64,000 bases of DNA from Desulfuromonadales bacterium. Lineage in GTDB: Bacteria; Desulfobacterota; Desulfuromonadia; Desulfuromonadales; JAGXHI01. Positions within the stretch are counted from its first letter, which is position 1. Every line of letters starts with the position of its first letter. Shown one piece after another: positions 18,228 to 25,819 of the stretch. The translations under genes and the position numbers were made by a program. The stretch is taken from the NCBI GenBank assembly GCA_024636295.1, contig JAGXHI010000020.1, positions 1 through 64,000 of the forward strand, given 5' to 3'. Below the pieces are notes generated by a model. The model had not been told where the DNA came from, ran no database searches, and saw only the letters and a program-made list of their open reading frames with translations.

Positions 18228-19274
18228 ATGAATTTAAAAGGCCGCAATTTTCTCGATCATCTCCATCCTGCTCTGGTGCGCAGCAGAACACTGAGCCCCA
18301 TGACCACATTGGGTTTCGGCATCGCCTGTCTCACCTGCTTTGTTATTCTGGCGGCGACGGGTTTCTCTCTCTTTCTCTACTATATTCCGGATACCTCACT
18401 GGCCTATGAGCGCATCCTCCACATCACCACCACATTACATTATGGCGGGCTGGTGAGAAGCCTTCACTTCACGGCCGCCAATGCACTGATCATTCTTTCG
18501 GTGCTGCACCTCTCTCGGGTGTTCCTGACCGGAGCCTACAAGGGCCGCGTCCTGAACTGGATATACGGACTGGCCCTGTTTTTTCTGATCCTTCTGGCCG
18601 CCTTCACGGGCTATCTCCTGCCATGGGATCAGATCTCCTACTGGGCGGCGCGGGTCGGCGCCGGGCTGGCGGAATCCTTTCCCCTCATCGGACCGGAAGC
18701 CCAGAGGATGGTTCTTGGCGGTACGGAGGTTGGAGAAGAAACCCTTCTGCGGGCATTCGCGATTCATGCAGCGGGCATCCCCATGCTGATGGTCATTCTG
18801 ATTTCCCTGCACCTCTGGCGCATCCGACGTGACGGCGGGTTGGCCGCTCCGGAAAAGGATGTCGATCGGATTCCCGCCGTTCCCTGGCTCTATCGAGCCG
18901 AAGGCGGAGTTGCCTTCCTCACGTTCGCGATACTGATTGTGGTGGCTCTTATCTTTCCAGCGCCGCTTTACGAACGTGCCGATCCCCTTCATCCGCCCAA
19001 TCCGGCGAAAGCTCCCTGGTATTTCGTAGGCCTGCAGGAAATGCTGGCCCATTCCGTTTTCCTGGGGGGATTTGTCGTTCCGGTTTTCATTCTTTTTTTC
19101 CTGTTTCTGGCCCCGCTTCTGGATACCAGTCCCTCGCCCGGAGGGAAGTGGCTGGCCTCGGACCGTGCCGGCTGGAATTCCACTTTCCTGCTCATTCTGA
19201 TTGGGCAGACGGTTCTCATCATCATCGGCCAGTGGTTCAGAGGTCCGAACTGGTCCTTCCGCATCCCCTTTTAA
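18228..19274 (+). CDS. Cytochrome b of a Rieske/cytochrome b (bc-type) complex
   Basis: 348 residues in one chain, shorter than mitochondrial-type cytochrome b (~380-400). Heme ligands are visible as H80/H94 (13 residues between) and H180/H195 (14 residues between, as in b6-type proteins). GYLLPWDQISYWA is the conserved cd1-region motif. PPNPAKAPWYF stands where the PEWY Qo motif is expected, with AP in place of PE, an unusual Qo sequence. About eight membrane helices, the last ending near the C-terminus. It oxidises menaquinol or ubiquinol together with the Rieske protein. There is no separate subunit IV. Confidence 0.9.
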   Translation: MNLKGRNFLDHLHPALVRSRTLSPMTTLGFGIACLTCFVILAATGFSLFLYYIPDTSLAYERILHITTTLHYGGLVRSLHFTAANALIILSVLHLSRVFLTGAYKGRVLNWIYGLALFFLILLAAFTGYLLPWDQISYWAARVGAGLAESFPLIGPEAQRMVLGGTEVGEETLLRAFAIHAAGIPMLMVILISLHLWRIRRDGGLAAPEKDVDRIPAVPWLYRAEGGVAFLTFAILIVVALIFPAPLYERADPLHPPNPAKAPWYFVGLQEMLAHSVFLGGFVVPVFILFFLFLAPLLDTSPSPGGKWLASDRAGWNSTFLLILIGQTVLIIIGQWFRGPNWSFRIPF

Positions 19275-19286
19275 AGGAGTTCATCC

Positions 19287-19802
19287 ATGAAAATCCACAT
19301 TTCAACTGTGCTGCCAATTCTACTTCTCATTTATTCATCAACGACCGCCTGGGCCGCCAATCCTTCCGTAAAGGATGAAGTCGATCGCATTGCCCATATG
19401 GATATTCCAGCCCTGACCGAGGAATCTTTAGCGCTCCTGGAAGAAAAATATCCCGCCGAGGATTGGGAATCCCATGATTTTCCGAACTTCGTCTACACCA
19501 GCGACGCCGTGGAAGCGGGCTACCGGATCGCGGTCAAGGAACCGGAGCTTCTGCGGGCTGTCCCCTGCTATTGCTTCTGCGAGGCAATGGGCCACAAGAA
19601 CCTTCTGCACTGTTTCTTGAAAGAAGGCGCCACCGGAGGTAGATATGACGACCACGCCGTGGGCTGCAACATCTGCTACGGACAGGCCATGCTCGCCTTT
19701 CTGTGGAAAAACGCCGGCCTCGGTGAGCAGGAAATTCTGGACAGGATGGAGAAGAGATTCGAAAGCCTTGTCCGGCAGAGGGAACAGAAAACCGATCACT
19801 AA
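19287..19802 (+). CDS. Exported cysteine-rich PCYCGC-like protein
   Basis: 171 residues with a signal peptide ending near TTAWA. The core PCYCFCEAMGHKNLLHCF and, further on, HAVGCNICYGQA resemble the PCYCGC-motif proteins of unknown function, with Phe in place of the usual Gly in PCYCxC. Six or so cysteines and nearby His suggest metal or heme binding, or a redox role. AAAGGAG precedes the ATG and the gene is 12 bp after cytochrome b, the last of the respiratory operon, so it probably assembles or serves that complex. The biochemical role is not known. Confidence 0.7.
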   Translation: MKIHISTVLPILLLIYSSTTAWAANPSVKDEVDRIAHMDIPALTEESLALLEEKYPAEDWESHDFPNFVYTSDAVEAGYRIAVKEPELLRAVPCYCFCEAMGHKNLLHCFLKEGATGGRYDDHAVGCNICYGQAMLAFLWKNAGLGEQEILDRMEKRFESLVRQREQKTDH

Positions 19803-19840
19803 CCATACCGGATGTTCCTGAAATCGATTCTTCAAAAAGA

Positions 19841-19872
19841 GAATGGCAGGTCCTCCGGAGGGCCTGCCATTC
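19841..19872. terminator. Bidirectional hairpin terminator after the cytochrome operon
   Basis: GAATGGCAGG and CCTGCCATTC form a perfect 10-bp stem extended inside by CCTC-CG-GAGG. The plus-strand side is followed by TTAT and the minus-strand side by TCTTTTTGA, so it may work in both directions, ending the operon at 19802. Confidence 0.7.
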
Positions 19873-19897
19873 TTATGGACCATCTCTCTAAATCCAA

Positions 19898-20087
19898 TTA
19901 ATTAGTGCCCGTCCGGAAACCTCGGGAAGCACAAATGCAGTTTTCGATCTGAAAACGAGTCATTTTTCGCAAGATCAAGGAAATCAAGGATTTGAGCGGA
20001 GGCGTAGAACTTTACACCGCACAATCAAATCCGCGGGTTGACGCGGAGATTGCGGAAAAGGGCCGTTTCCGGACGAAAACTAATTAA
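19898..20087. repeat. MITE-like repeat, copy 1 (second copy at 50670-50847)
   Basis: A 178-bp core (19903-20080) matches the copy at 50670-50847 over its full length with about 13 mismatches and no gaps. The ends are inverted repeats: TTAATTAGTGCCCGTCCGGA on the left, and the reverse complement TTAATTAGTTTTCGTCCGGA on the right. The right edge covers the stop codon of the Spy-like gene (20086-20084). There is no transposase and the apparent reading frame contains a stop, so it is a non-coding mobile-type repeat or a structured element. Confidence 0.75.
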
Positions 20088-20779
20088 TCCTGGAAAAGAT
20101 CATCTCCTTCGTCCTCGCCTTCCGACTCGGTGCGAACTTTCTGAAGCTGCTCGGGTGTCAGGACCTGTTCGGCCGCCTTTCGCGCCTTGAGGTAGCGCAC
20201 CCACAGATCGGTGCGAAGCTGCGAGACTTTCCGGAGTTGTTTTTCAGCTTCCTCCACGCTCCAGTCCCCCTGGAAGGTTTCATTCAGGTCGATCATTCCT
20301 ATTTTCATATCCGCGGATTGGCGGATAAAGTCCTTGCGGAAATCCAGGCGGACCTGTCGAAGTTGCCGCACCTGCTCGTCCGTGAGGTTGAGCCTGCTTT
20401 TCTGATCGAGATAGAACGAGGGGCCCGTCCCGTCCTTCATCATGCCCATTCTCATTTCATGCATTTCCCCGTGCATGGGCCCCATCATGCCCATACCGCC
20501 CATCATTCCCTTCCCCCCACCCATCTGGCCCATGCCGCCGCCCATCTTCCGGGCGCACATGGGACACATCTGCTCCATGCCCTTGCCGCCGCTCATCATC
20601 CGCTGGCACATGGGATTCATCTGCCCCATCATGCCCATGCCGCCGTCCTTCTGCATCATCATTCCCTTCTGGGACTTGTCGTCGTCCATTCCGCCATGGT
20701 GCATCTGCTGAGCGATGGCAGGAGAAGAAAAAAGACCCAAAAGAAATATGACCGTACTCAGATTAATCAATTTTTTCAT
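20084..20779 (-). CDS. Spy/CpxP-like periplasmic chaperone, Met/His-rich
   Basis: 231 residues from ATG 20779 (GGAGG upstream). A signal peptide (VIFLLGLFSSPAIA) is followed by ~85 residues extremely rich in Met, Gly and His with repeated GMGMMG/GGKGM units and two Cys pairs (MCQRM, MCPMCARK). The helical C-terminal part carries the two LTxxQ-type motifs of the Spy family: LNLTDEQVRQLRQ and VLTPEQLQKVR. Spy proteins protect periplasmic proteins; the Met-rich insert suggests copper sequestration. The stop codon lies in the end of the MITE-like repeat, so the natural C-terminus may have been altered. Confidence 0.8.
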   Translation of the reverse strand: MKKLINLSTVIFLLGLFSSPAIAQQMHHGGMDDDKSQKGMMMQKDGGMGMMGQMNPMCQRMMSGGKGMEQMCPMCARKMGGGMGQMGGGKGMMGGMGMMGPMHGEMHEMRMGMMKDGTGPSFYLDQKSRLNLTDEQVRQLRQVRLDFRKDFIRQSADMKIGMIDLNETFQGDWSVEEAEKQLRKVSQLRTDLWVRYLKARKAAEQVLTPEQLQKVRTESEGEDEGDDLFQD

Positions 20780-20970
20780 TTTTTCCTCCATTTCGGGGTT
20801 TACAGCTGAGGGAATATTATTTCTTCCGCCGGACTCTTGTCGTGAAGGAGGCCAAAGGCTTAGAGCGTATCGCAAATCAGTGGACTTTCAAGAAAACCGG
20901 AAATGGAAACTCGGGAATGTTTCGAAGGAGGTGATTTGAGGAAATTTGCGAGAAGGGAAGTAAACGGCAA

Positions 20971-21004
20971 GGCAAAACCGGGATCGTCACAGCCCGGCTT
21001 TGCC
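20971..21004 (-). terminator. Hairpin after the rhodanese gene
   Basis: Minus strand GGCAAAGCCGGG / CCCGGTTTTGCC, a 12-bp stem with one G-T pair and a 10-nt loop, 19 bp past the rhodanese stop codon. No clean T-run follows, so it may act as a weak terminator or 3' stabiliser. Confidence 0.5.
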
Positions 21005-21022
21005 TGTCTGACTTTGGTGTGC

Positions 21023-21925
21023 CTATCGGTTTGCAGCCATTTTTGTCGTACTCTCGACCGGCAGACTGGGACGATTGGCCCATTCGATCCAGGAACCATC
21101 GTAATTACGGGCATTATAACCGAGTCCAAGGAGGACCAGTGTGGCGTAGGAAGAACGGATTCCGGTCTGACAATGCGCCACAATTTCATGTTCAGGGGAG
21201 ATCCCTTTGTCCAAAAGAAGCTGTGTAATTTCTTTTTCGCTTCTGAGAACGTACACGCCATTTTCATCCTTCAGCATATTCATCCAGTTCAAATGAACAG
21301 CCCCCGGGATATGCCCGCCCCTTTTTGCGCGTACATCAATTCCCTCGTATTCAGCCGGACTTCTGGTATCCCAGACGATCAGGGAAGGATTTCCCAGGCG
21401 GGTGAGGATGAAATCAGCCTCGGCTCTGACATCAGAACCCTTTCGGCAACGATAGCCCTGTGTTGGTTGGACTTGCGTCCCTAAAATTGCGGTAGGCCGA
21501 TCCTCTCCAGCCCATTTTTCGAAGCCCCCGTTGAGAACGTATGCCTGGCGATGGCCGTGAAATTGAAGCATCCAGACAAATCGTGCAGCGTACGGGTTCT
21601 TATCCTCAGCATAGGCGACGACCACGGTCTCCGGGGTAATTCCGTAGCGGTCCATCAACGCCTCAAACTCATCCGTGGTAGGGACCAGGCTTTTTACACT
21701 GTCGCGCGTGGCCAGAAACTCTTTTTTATCGATGTGAATCGCCCCGTCGATGTGGCCAAGAAAGTAGAGAGGGGCGACCCGGACATCCACGACCCTCACC
21801 CGATTCCCCTGTTCCGCAAGCCATGCTGTTTCGACGAAATAATCAGAGAGTGAGGCATTCGCGGATCCACCGACAGCCAGCCACAGAAAGGAAAAGCCGA
21901 TAATGCCTTGAACGAGGGATTTCAT
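21023..21925 (-). CDS. Exported two-domain rhodanese (thiosulfate/3-mercaptopyruvate sulfurtransferase family)
   Basis: 300 residues with a signal peptide. Two rhodanese domains are present: the N-terminal one (~25-140; VVDVRVAPLYFLGHIDGAIH) has VVAYAEDKN where the active cysteine would be and is inactive; the C-terminal one (~165-290) has the active-site loop HCQTGIRSS with C252 and the CH2A-like VWDTRSPAEYEG. It would transfer sulfane sulfur to an acceptor such as thiosulfate, cyanide or a thiol in the periplasm. AGGAG lies upstream of the ATG and a good sigma-70 promoter sits ~55 bp further up. Acceptor unknown. Confidence 0.88.
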   Translation of the reverse strand: MKSLVQGIIGFSFLWLAVGGSANASLSDYFVETAWLAEQGNRVRVVDVRVAPLYFLGHIDGAIHIDKKEFLATRDSVKSLVPTTDEFEALMDRYGITPETVVVAYAEDKNPYAARFVWMLQFHGHRQAYVLNGGFEKWAGEDRPTAILGTQVQPTQGYRCRKGSDVRAEADFILTRLGNPSLIVWDTRSPAEYEGIDVRAKRGGHIPGAVHLNWMNMLKDENGVYVLRSEKEITQLLLDKGISPEHEIVAHCQTGIRSSYATLVLLGLGYNARNYDGSWIEWANRPSLPVESTTKMAANR

Positions 21926-21985
21926 GGAAGCTCCTATTTACACTTATTTGATGTACTTTTCTTTTGCGTACTACCCTTTACCGCT

Positions 21986-22014
21986 GTTGTATCCTCTGTT
22001 AGTTTTTTTGTCAA
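21986..22014 (-). promoter_or_regulatory. Sigma-70-type promoter for the rhodanese gene
   Basis: Minus strand TTGACA (22014-22009), a 17-bp spacer, then TACAAC (21991-21986). The -35 is perfect and the -10 has 4 of 6 bases. It points to the rhodanese start ~60 bp downstream. Confidence 0.5.
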
Positions 22015-22061
22015 GTATATTTTTGCTTTTATCAGTTACTTGCTGTACTTTTTAGCGGGCC

Positions 22062-22086
22062 AAAAAAAAGAGCCCCTGAGGGCTCT
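22062..22086 (-). terminator. Rho-independent terminator of the C_GCAxxG_C_C gene
   Basis: Minus strand AGAGCCC-TCAG-GGGCTCT followed by a run of eight T, 24 bp after the stop codon at 22110. Textbook shape. Confidence 0.85.
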
Positions 22087-22109
22087 TCGGATCGTTCTTT
22101 TTTAATGCG

Positions 22110-22529
22110 TCACCTGTTGAGGATTTCCTCCACCATAACAGCGGTCTCCTCCGAGATTCTACGACAGTTGGCTCGATGCTCAGCGCTGTTCCACCGGTAC
22201 GGACGGGAAAGGGCCGAACAGCAGGTGGCGCCGAATTTTTCCCGGAATTCACGAATCAGGCGATCTGCCCGGGCGCCCTTTCCCTTCAAAGCCAGAGCCA
22301 CCACTCCGCCGTTGGCTGCGCCGCACAGGCATTTGCTGTTTCCCACTCCACCGCCGAATGCTTTAGCGATCGCCATCAGCTCATCGTCTTCCCGGTCGGT
22401 CACGGCGCGGATTACCGCTTGGGCGCAGTTCTGCCCGGAGGCGAAATATTTCCCCGCTTTTTCTCCCACCCCCTCTTCTTCCGCCACTTTCTCTTCACGA
22501 GGCAGTGATTTTAAAATTCGGTGCAGCAC
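22110..22529 (-). CDS. C_GCAxxG_C_C family redox protein
   Basis: 139 residues from a GTG at 22529, chosen because AGGAGG lies 7 bp upstream; a frame open to 22580 lacks one. Cysteines follow the family pattern: ASGQNCAQAV, then FGGGVGNSKCLCGAANGGV, then TCCSAL and RANCRRI. Family members are small, probably metal- or cofactor-binding redox proteins of unknown function, common in anaerobes and Deltaproteobacteria. It stands alone, with its own terminator, divergent from the M1 peptidase gene. Confidence 0.8.
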   Translation of the reverse strand: MLHRILKSLPREEKVAEEEGVGEKAGKYFASGQNCAQAVIRAVTDREDDELMAIAKAFGGGVGNSKCLCGAANGGVVALALKGKGARADRLIREFREKFGATCCSALSRPYRWNSAEHRANCRRISEETAVMVEEILNR

Positions 22530-22736
22530 GGTTCTGCCTCCTAGTTTATAATTTATCTCAAGAACTTCGAGGATAATCACCCCCTGTCCATGTGTGATTC
22601 TTCTGCAACAATAATCCAGACGCTGAGGTCAAGTCAACCCGGTGTCATGATAGCGAGGGTGGAAATATTTTTCCCTTGGGTATAATTAGATGGCGTCGCT
22701 ATCTTCGTGTTCTGGAAAAGGCATTCATATCGCGCC

Positions 22737-24809
22737 ATGAAAATCATTCGGATTTCCATCGTCTTTTTGTGCTTCGGGCTGCTGCAGGTTCTTCTGCCGC
22801 ATTCCGGAGTTGCCGCCGATCTTCCCCATCATGATCTTTGGATTGAACTCGATCCGAAGAAGCATGAACTGAAAGGGGTGGATATCCTGACTTTGTCCGG
22901 AGCAGAAGCCGAACCGGTTCGACTGCGGCTCAACCCGGGAACGCAGATACTGGGAGTAACGGCCAATGACAAGGCTGCGACCTACCGCTTCGAACGCGAA
23001 ATCCTGACTGTTACTCTTCCGCCCCCCCCCTCCGCGAAGATATCCTTGGAGATAAGGTATTCGGCCATTTTTAAGGATCTTATCCCCCAAAAGCCGGTCA
23101 GCCATGAAGATCCTGGATACGGTGTCGGAGCGCACATTTCGACCAACGGCGTATTCCTCCTGGCCGAGGCGGGATGGTATCCTCACCTGATAGGTGGACC
23201 AGCGACCTTTCGCGTTCGCGTCGAAACTCCACCCGGAATGGCTGCCGTCACTTCGGGGAAACGCCTTGAACAGGGTGAGAATTTTTCCGTCTGGGACGTA
23301 TCCTATCCTCTGCGGGGACTTACCCTTTCCGCCGCATCCTTCGAAATTCGCGAAGCGGATGCGGATGGCATCCCCGTCTATACCTATTTTCTCCCCGAGA
23401 ATGCGGGTCTTTCCGATACATACCTGCGGGCCGCAGTGGATTATCTCGAACTCTATGTCTCTCTTTTCGGTCCTTACCCGTTCTCAAAATTCGCCGTAGT
23501 GGAGAATTTTTTCCCCACCGGATACGGTTTTCCGTCCTGGACCCTGATCGGAAGCACCGTTCTTCGCCTTCCCTTTATCGTTAAAACCAGCCTGGGACAC
23601 GAAATCGCCCACTCCTGGTGGGGCAACGGAGTCTGGATCGACTATGAACGGGGAAACTGGTCCGAGGGGCTGACCACCTATGTGGCCGATTACCTGTACA
23701 AGGAACGGGAATCGGTCGAGGAAGCGCGTGAATACCGCCGGAAAATCCTGCGGGACTACGCCACGCTGGCACCCCCCGAGAAGGACTTTCCCCTGGAGAA
23801 ATTCATCAGCCGCACCACCTCCGCCGAACAGGCGGTCGGCTACGGAAAATCAGCCATGGTCTTCCACATGGCCCGCCGCCGCGTGGGGGATGAAAACTTC
23901 TGGGCCGGTCTGCGCAAGATTGCGCAGGAAAAACTCTTTCAGAGAGCCTCCTGGAACGATTTTGCCCGGGCTCTCGGAGAAACAGGAAATCAGGATCTGT
24001 CAGAATTTTTCCGTCAGTGGATAAACCGCCCAGGCGCTCCCATCCTGGAACTGGAGCAGATCCATCTGTCGGAGAATGGGGATTGGCGAATTTCCGGACG
24101 GGTCATACAAAAAAGTCCCCCTTATTTCGATCTTCGGCTGCCCCTTCTCGCCGAATCTTCGAGCGAAAAAAAGATGGATCTTCTCCGGGTCGAGGATGAC
24201 GGCAAAGATATTAACCTGACGATAAACACGAGACCTGCCAGACTGATGCTCGATCCCGATGCCGACGTGTTCCGGCGCCTTTCACCGGAGGAAATCCCCC
24301 CCATTGTCAACAGCATCCGCGGATCGACCTCCCTTCTCGTAATCCGGGGACCGGGATTTTCCGAGCGCGACTGGACCGAAGCGGGCCGCACTCTTATAGA
24401 GGCCCTTGGGCAGAGCGATGCGCAAGTTCTTCAGGCCCTGGATGCCGACGCCTCGAAACTCAACGGCAAAGACCTGCTTTACCTGGGATATCCCGGGCCG
24501 GAGCAGGTTCCTGACACTCCGGCAAGTCTCTCCCTGGAAAGCCGGAAATTTACGCTGAATGGAAAAACTTACCGATCCGCCGATGCAACCCTTTTTGCCG
24601 CCCTCCCACATCCCGTGGATGAAAACCGCGCGGCAGCCCTTTTTCTGCCCTTTTCTCCGGCGGCGGGGGGGGAGGCCGCCCGGAAAATTCCTCATTATGG
24701 AAAGTACAGCTATCTTGTATTCCTCTCCGGCCGGAATGTGGCCAAGGGCGTCTGGGAAACGGCAGGAGGTCCAACCGTTTATTCTTTCGGAACGAGTCAG
24801 GAAGACTGA
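22737..24809 (+). CDS. M1-family (gluzincin) aminopeptidase-like exported protein
   Basis: 690 residues from ATG 22737, which begins a signal peptide (IVFLCFGLLQVLLPHSGVAA). The zinc site HEIAHSWWGN (~288) with the distant glutamate in NWSEGLTTY completes HExxH-x18-E of M1 peptidases; the exopeptidase motif is degenerate (VVENFFPTGYG). The N-terminal ~200 residues are the beta-rich M1 domain, and residues ~450-690 form an extra domain of unclear role. It would act outside the cytoplasm. The coding sequence contains a run of nine C (about 23022-23030) and a run of eight G (about 24665-24672), both in frame. ChaN-like gene follows after ~30 bp. Confidence 0.82.
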   Translation: MKIIRISIVFLCFGLLQVLLPHSGVAADLPHHDLWIELDPKKHELKGVDILTLSGAEAEPVRLRLNPGTQILGVTANDKAATYRFEREILTVTLPPPPSAKISLEIRYSAIFKDLIPQKPVSHEDPGYGVGAHISTNGVFLLAEAGWYPHLIGGPATFRVRVETPPGMAAVTSGKRLEQGENFSVWDVSYPLRGLTLSAASFEIREADADGIPVYTYFLPENAGLSDTYLRAAVDYLELYVSLFGPYPFSKFAVVENFFPTGYGFPSWTLIGSTVLRLPFIVKTSLGHEIAHSWWGNGVWIDYERGNWSEGLTTYVADYLYKERESVEEAREYRRKILRDYATLAPPEKDFPLEKFISRTTSAEQAVGYGKSAMVFHMARRRVGDENFWAGLRKIAQEKLFQRASWNDFARALGETGNQDLSEFFRQWINRPGAPILELEQIHLSENGDWRISGRVIQKSPPYFDLRLPLLAESSSEKKMDLLRVEDDGKDINLTINTRPARLMLDPDADVFRRLSPEEIPPIVNSIRGSTSLLVIRGPGFSERDWTEAGRTLIEALGQSDAQVLQALDADASKLNGKDLLYLGYPGPEQVPDTPASLSLESRKFTLNGKTYRSADATLFAALPHPVDENRAAALFLPFSPAAGGEAARKIPHYGKYSYLVFLSGRNVAKGVWETAGGPTVYSFGTSQED

Positions 24810-24838
24810 AAAATGGACATATGAAAACGGAGATCCCG

Positions 24839-25696
24839 ATGCGATTTAGAAATGTGTTGCTCGCTCTTTTTCTTTTTCCGGTTTCGATTTTATGGTCATC
24901 GACAGACTGCAGGGCCCACATTCTGGACGTGGCTGAAGGAGAATTCGTTTCCTTCGAGGACATGGTTCGCGACCTGCGGAACGTCCCTCTTGTTTTTATG
25001 GGCGAACTGCACGACCACGTTGGCCACCATAAGGCTCAGCTTCAGGTCATCCGGACTCTTCACGAATCCGGAGTGCCCGTTGCCATCGGCCTGGAAATGT
25101 TCCGGGCGAACAACCAGGAGTCCCTTGACCGCTGGATCGCCGGGGAAATCGGCCCTTCTCAATTCATGGAGATTTTCAATCAGAACTGGGGGATGTGGCA
25201 GGAGTACAAGGAAATATTCCTCTACGCCCGGGAAGAAGGGATTCCCATGGTGGGACTGAATATCCCACGGGACATCACAAGTCAGGTGGCCCGGAGCGGC
25301 TTTTCATCTCTTTCGCCCGAGCAGGTCCGGCAACTGCCGGGAGTCGCCTGTGATGTGGACCAGAACTACGAGGATTTTATACGCAGGTCGCTCGGGGGGC
25401 ATGTTCATGGAAAGATAAATTTCCGCAACTTCTGCGAAGCCCAAATGGTCTGGGACACCGTCATGGCGCACAATATTCTCAAATATGTCCGTTCACATCC
25501 GGACCGCACCATGATCGTTCTCGCCGGCAGCGGTCACGCATGGAAATACGGCATTCCTTTCCAGATCGCACTCCGGGTCGATATTCCTTACAGGGTGCTT
25601 CTTCCGGCCATTCCAGGACGACTGGAGCCGAACGAAGTCACCACGAAGGAAGCCGATTACCTCATGCTGGGGCTTGGAGAAGGTCCCATTCATTGA
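24839..25696 (+). CDS. ChaN-like (Tiki/ChaN superfamily) exported protein
   Basis: 285 residues; ATG 24839 has GGAG 8 bp upstream, while an ATG at 24821 is the alternative. A signal peptide (VLLALFLFPVSILWSSTDC) may end in a lipid-modified Cys. The motifs VFMGELHDHVGHHKAQ, AIGLEMFRANNQ and VLAGSGHAWKYGIP match ChaN, a heme-binding outer-membrane-associated lipoprotein of the Tiki superfamily whose His/Glu residues could also support metal-dependent catalysis. It is likely co-transcribed with the M1 peptidase gene. Heme binding is family knowledge, not visible here. Confidence 0.82.
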   Translation: MRFRNVLLALFLFPVSILWSSTDCRAHILDVAEGEFVSFEDMVRDLRNVPLVFMGELHDHVGHHKAQLQVIRTLHESGVPVAIGLEMFRANNQESLDRWIAGEIGPSQFMEIFNQNWGMWQEYKEIFLYAREEGIPMVGLNIPRDITSQVARSGFSSLSPEQVRQLPGVACDVDQNYEDFIRRSLGGHVHGKINFRNFCEAQMVWDTVMAHNILKYVRSHPDRTMIVLAGSGHAWKYGIPFQIALRVDIPYRVLLPAIPGRLEPNEVTTKEADYLMLGLGEGPIH

Positions 25697-25819
25697 TCCA
25701 TGTTTTTGCGCGTGTATCATTACTGAGTCGTCAATTTCCCTCACACCGCCAACTCCGGTTTTTCCACCACCGTGAATCGGATCGGCCGTGTTCCGAAAAT
25801 GAACGGGAGGTCAGACTCC

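Noticed and set aside
20971..21004. Possible c-di-GMP (GEMM) riboswitch suggested by GGCAAAACCGGG
   Set aside because: The second conserved half of the aptamer is absent and the element lies at a gene's 3' end; better read as a terminator-like hairpin.
20903..21484. 193-codon open frame on the plus strand across the rhodanese gene
   Set aside because: It runs antisense to a well-supported rhodanese gene and has no ribosome site or family signature; a GC-bias shadow.
22110..22580. Longer start at 22580 for the C_GCAxxG_C_C protein
   Set aside because: The GTG at 22529 has AGGAGG at the ideal distance, while the upstream start has none.
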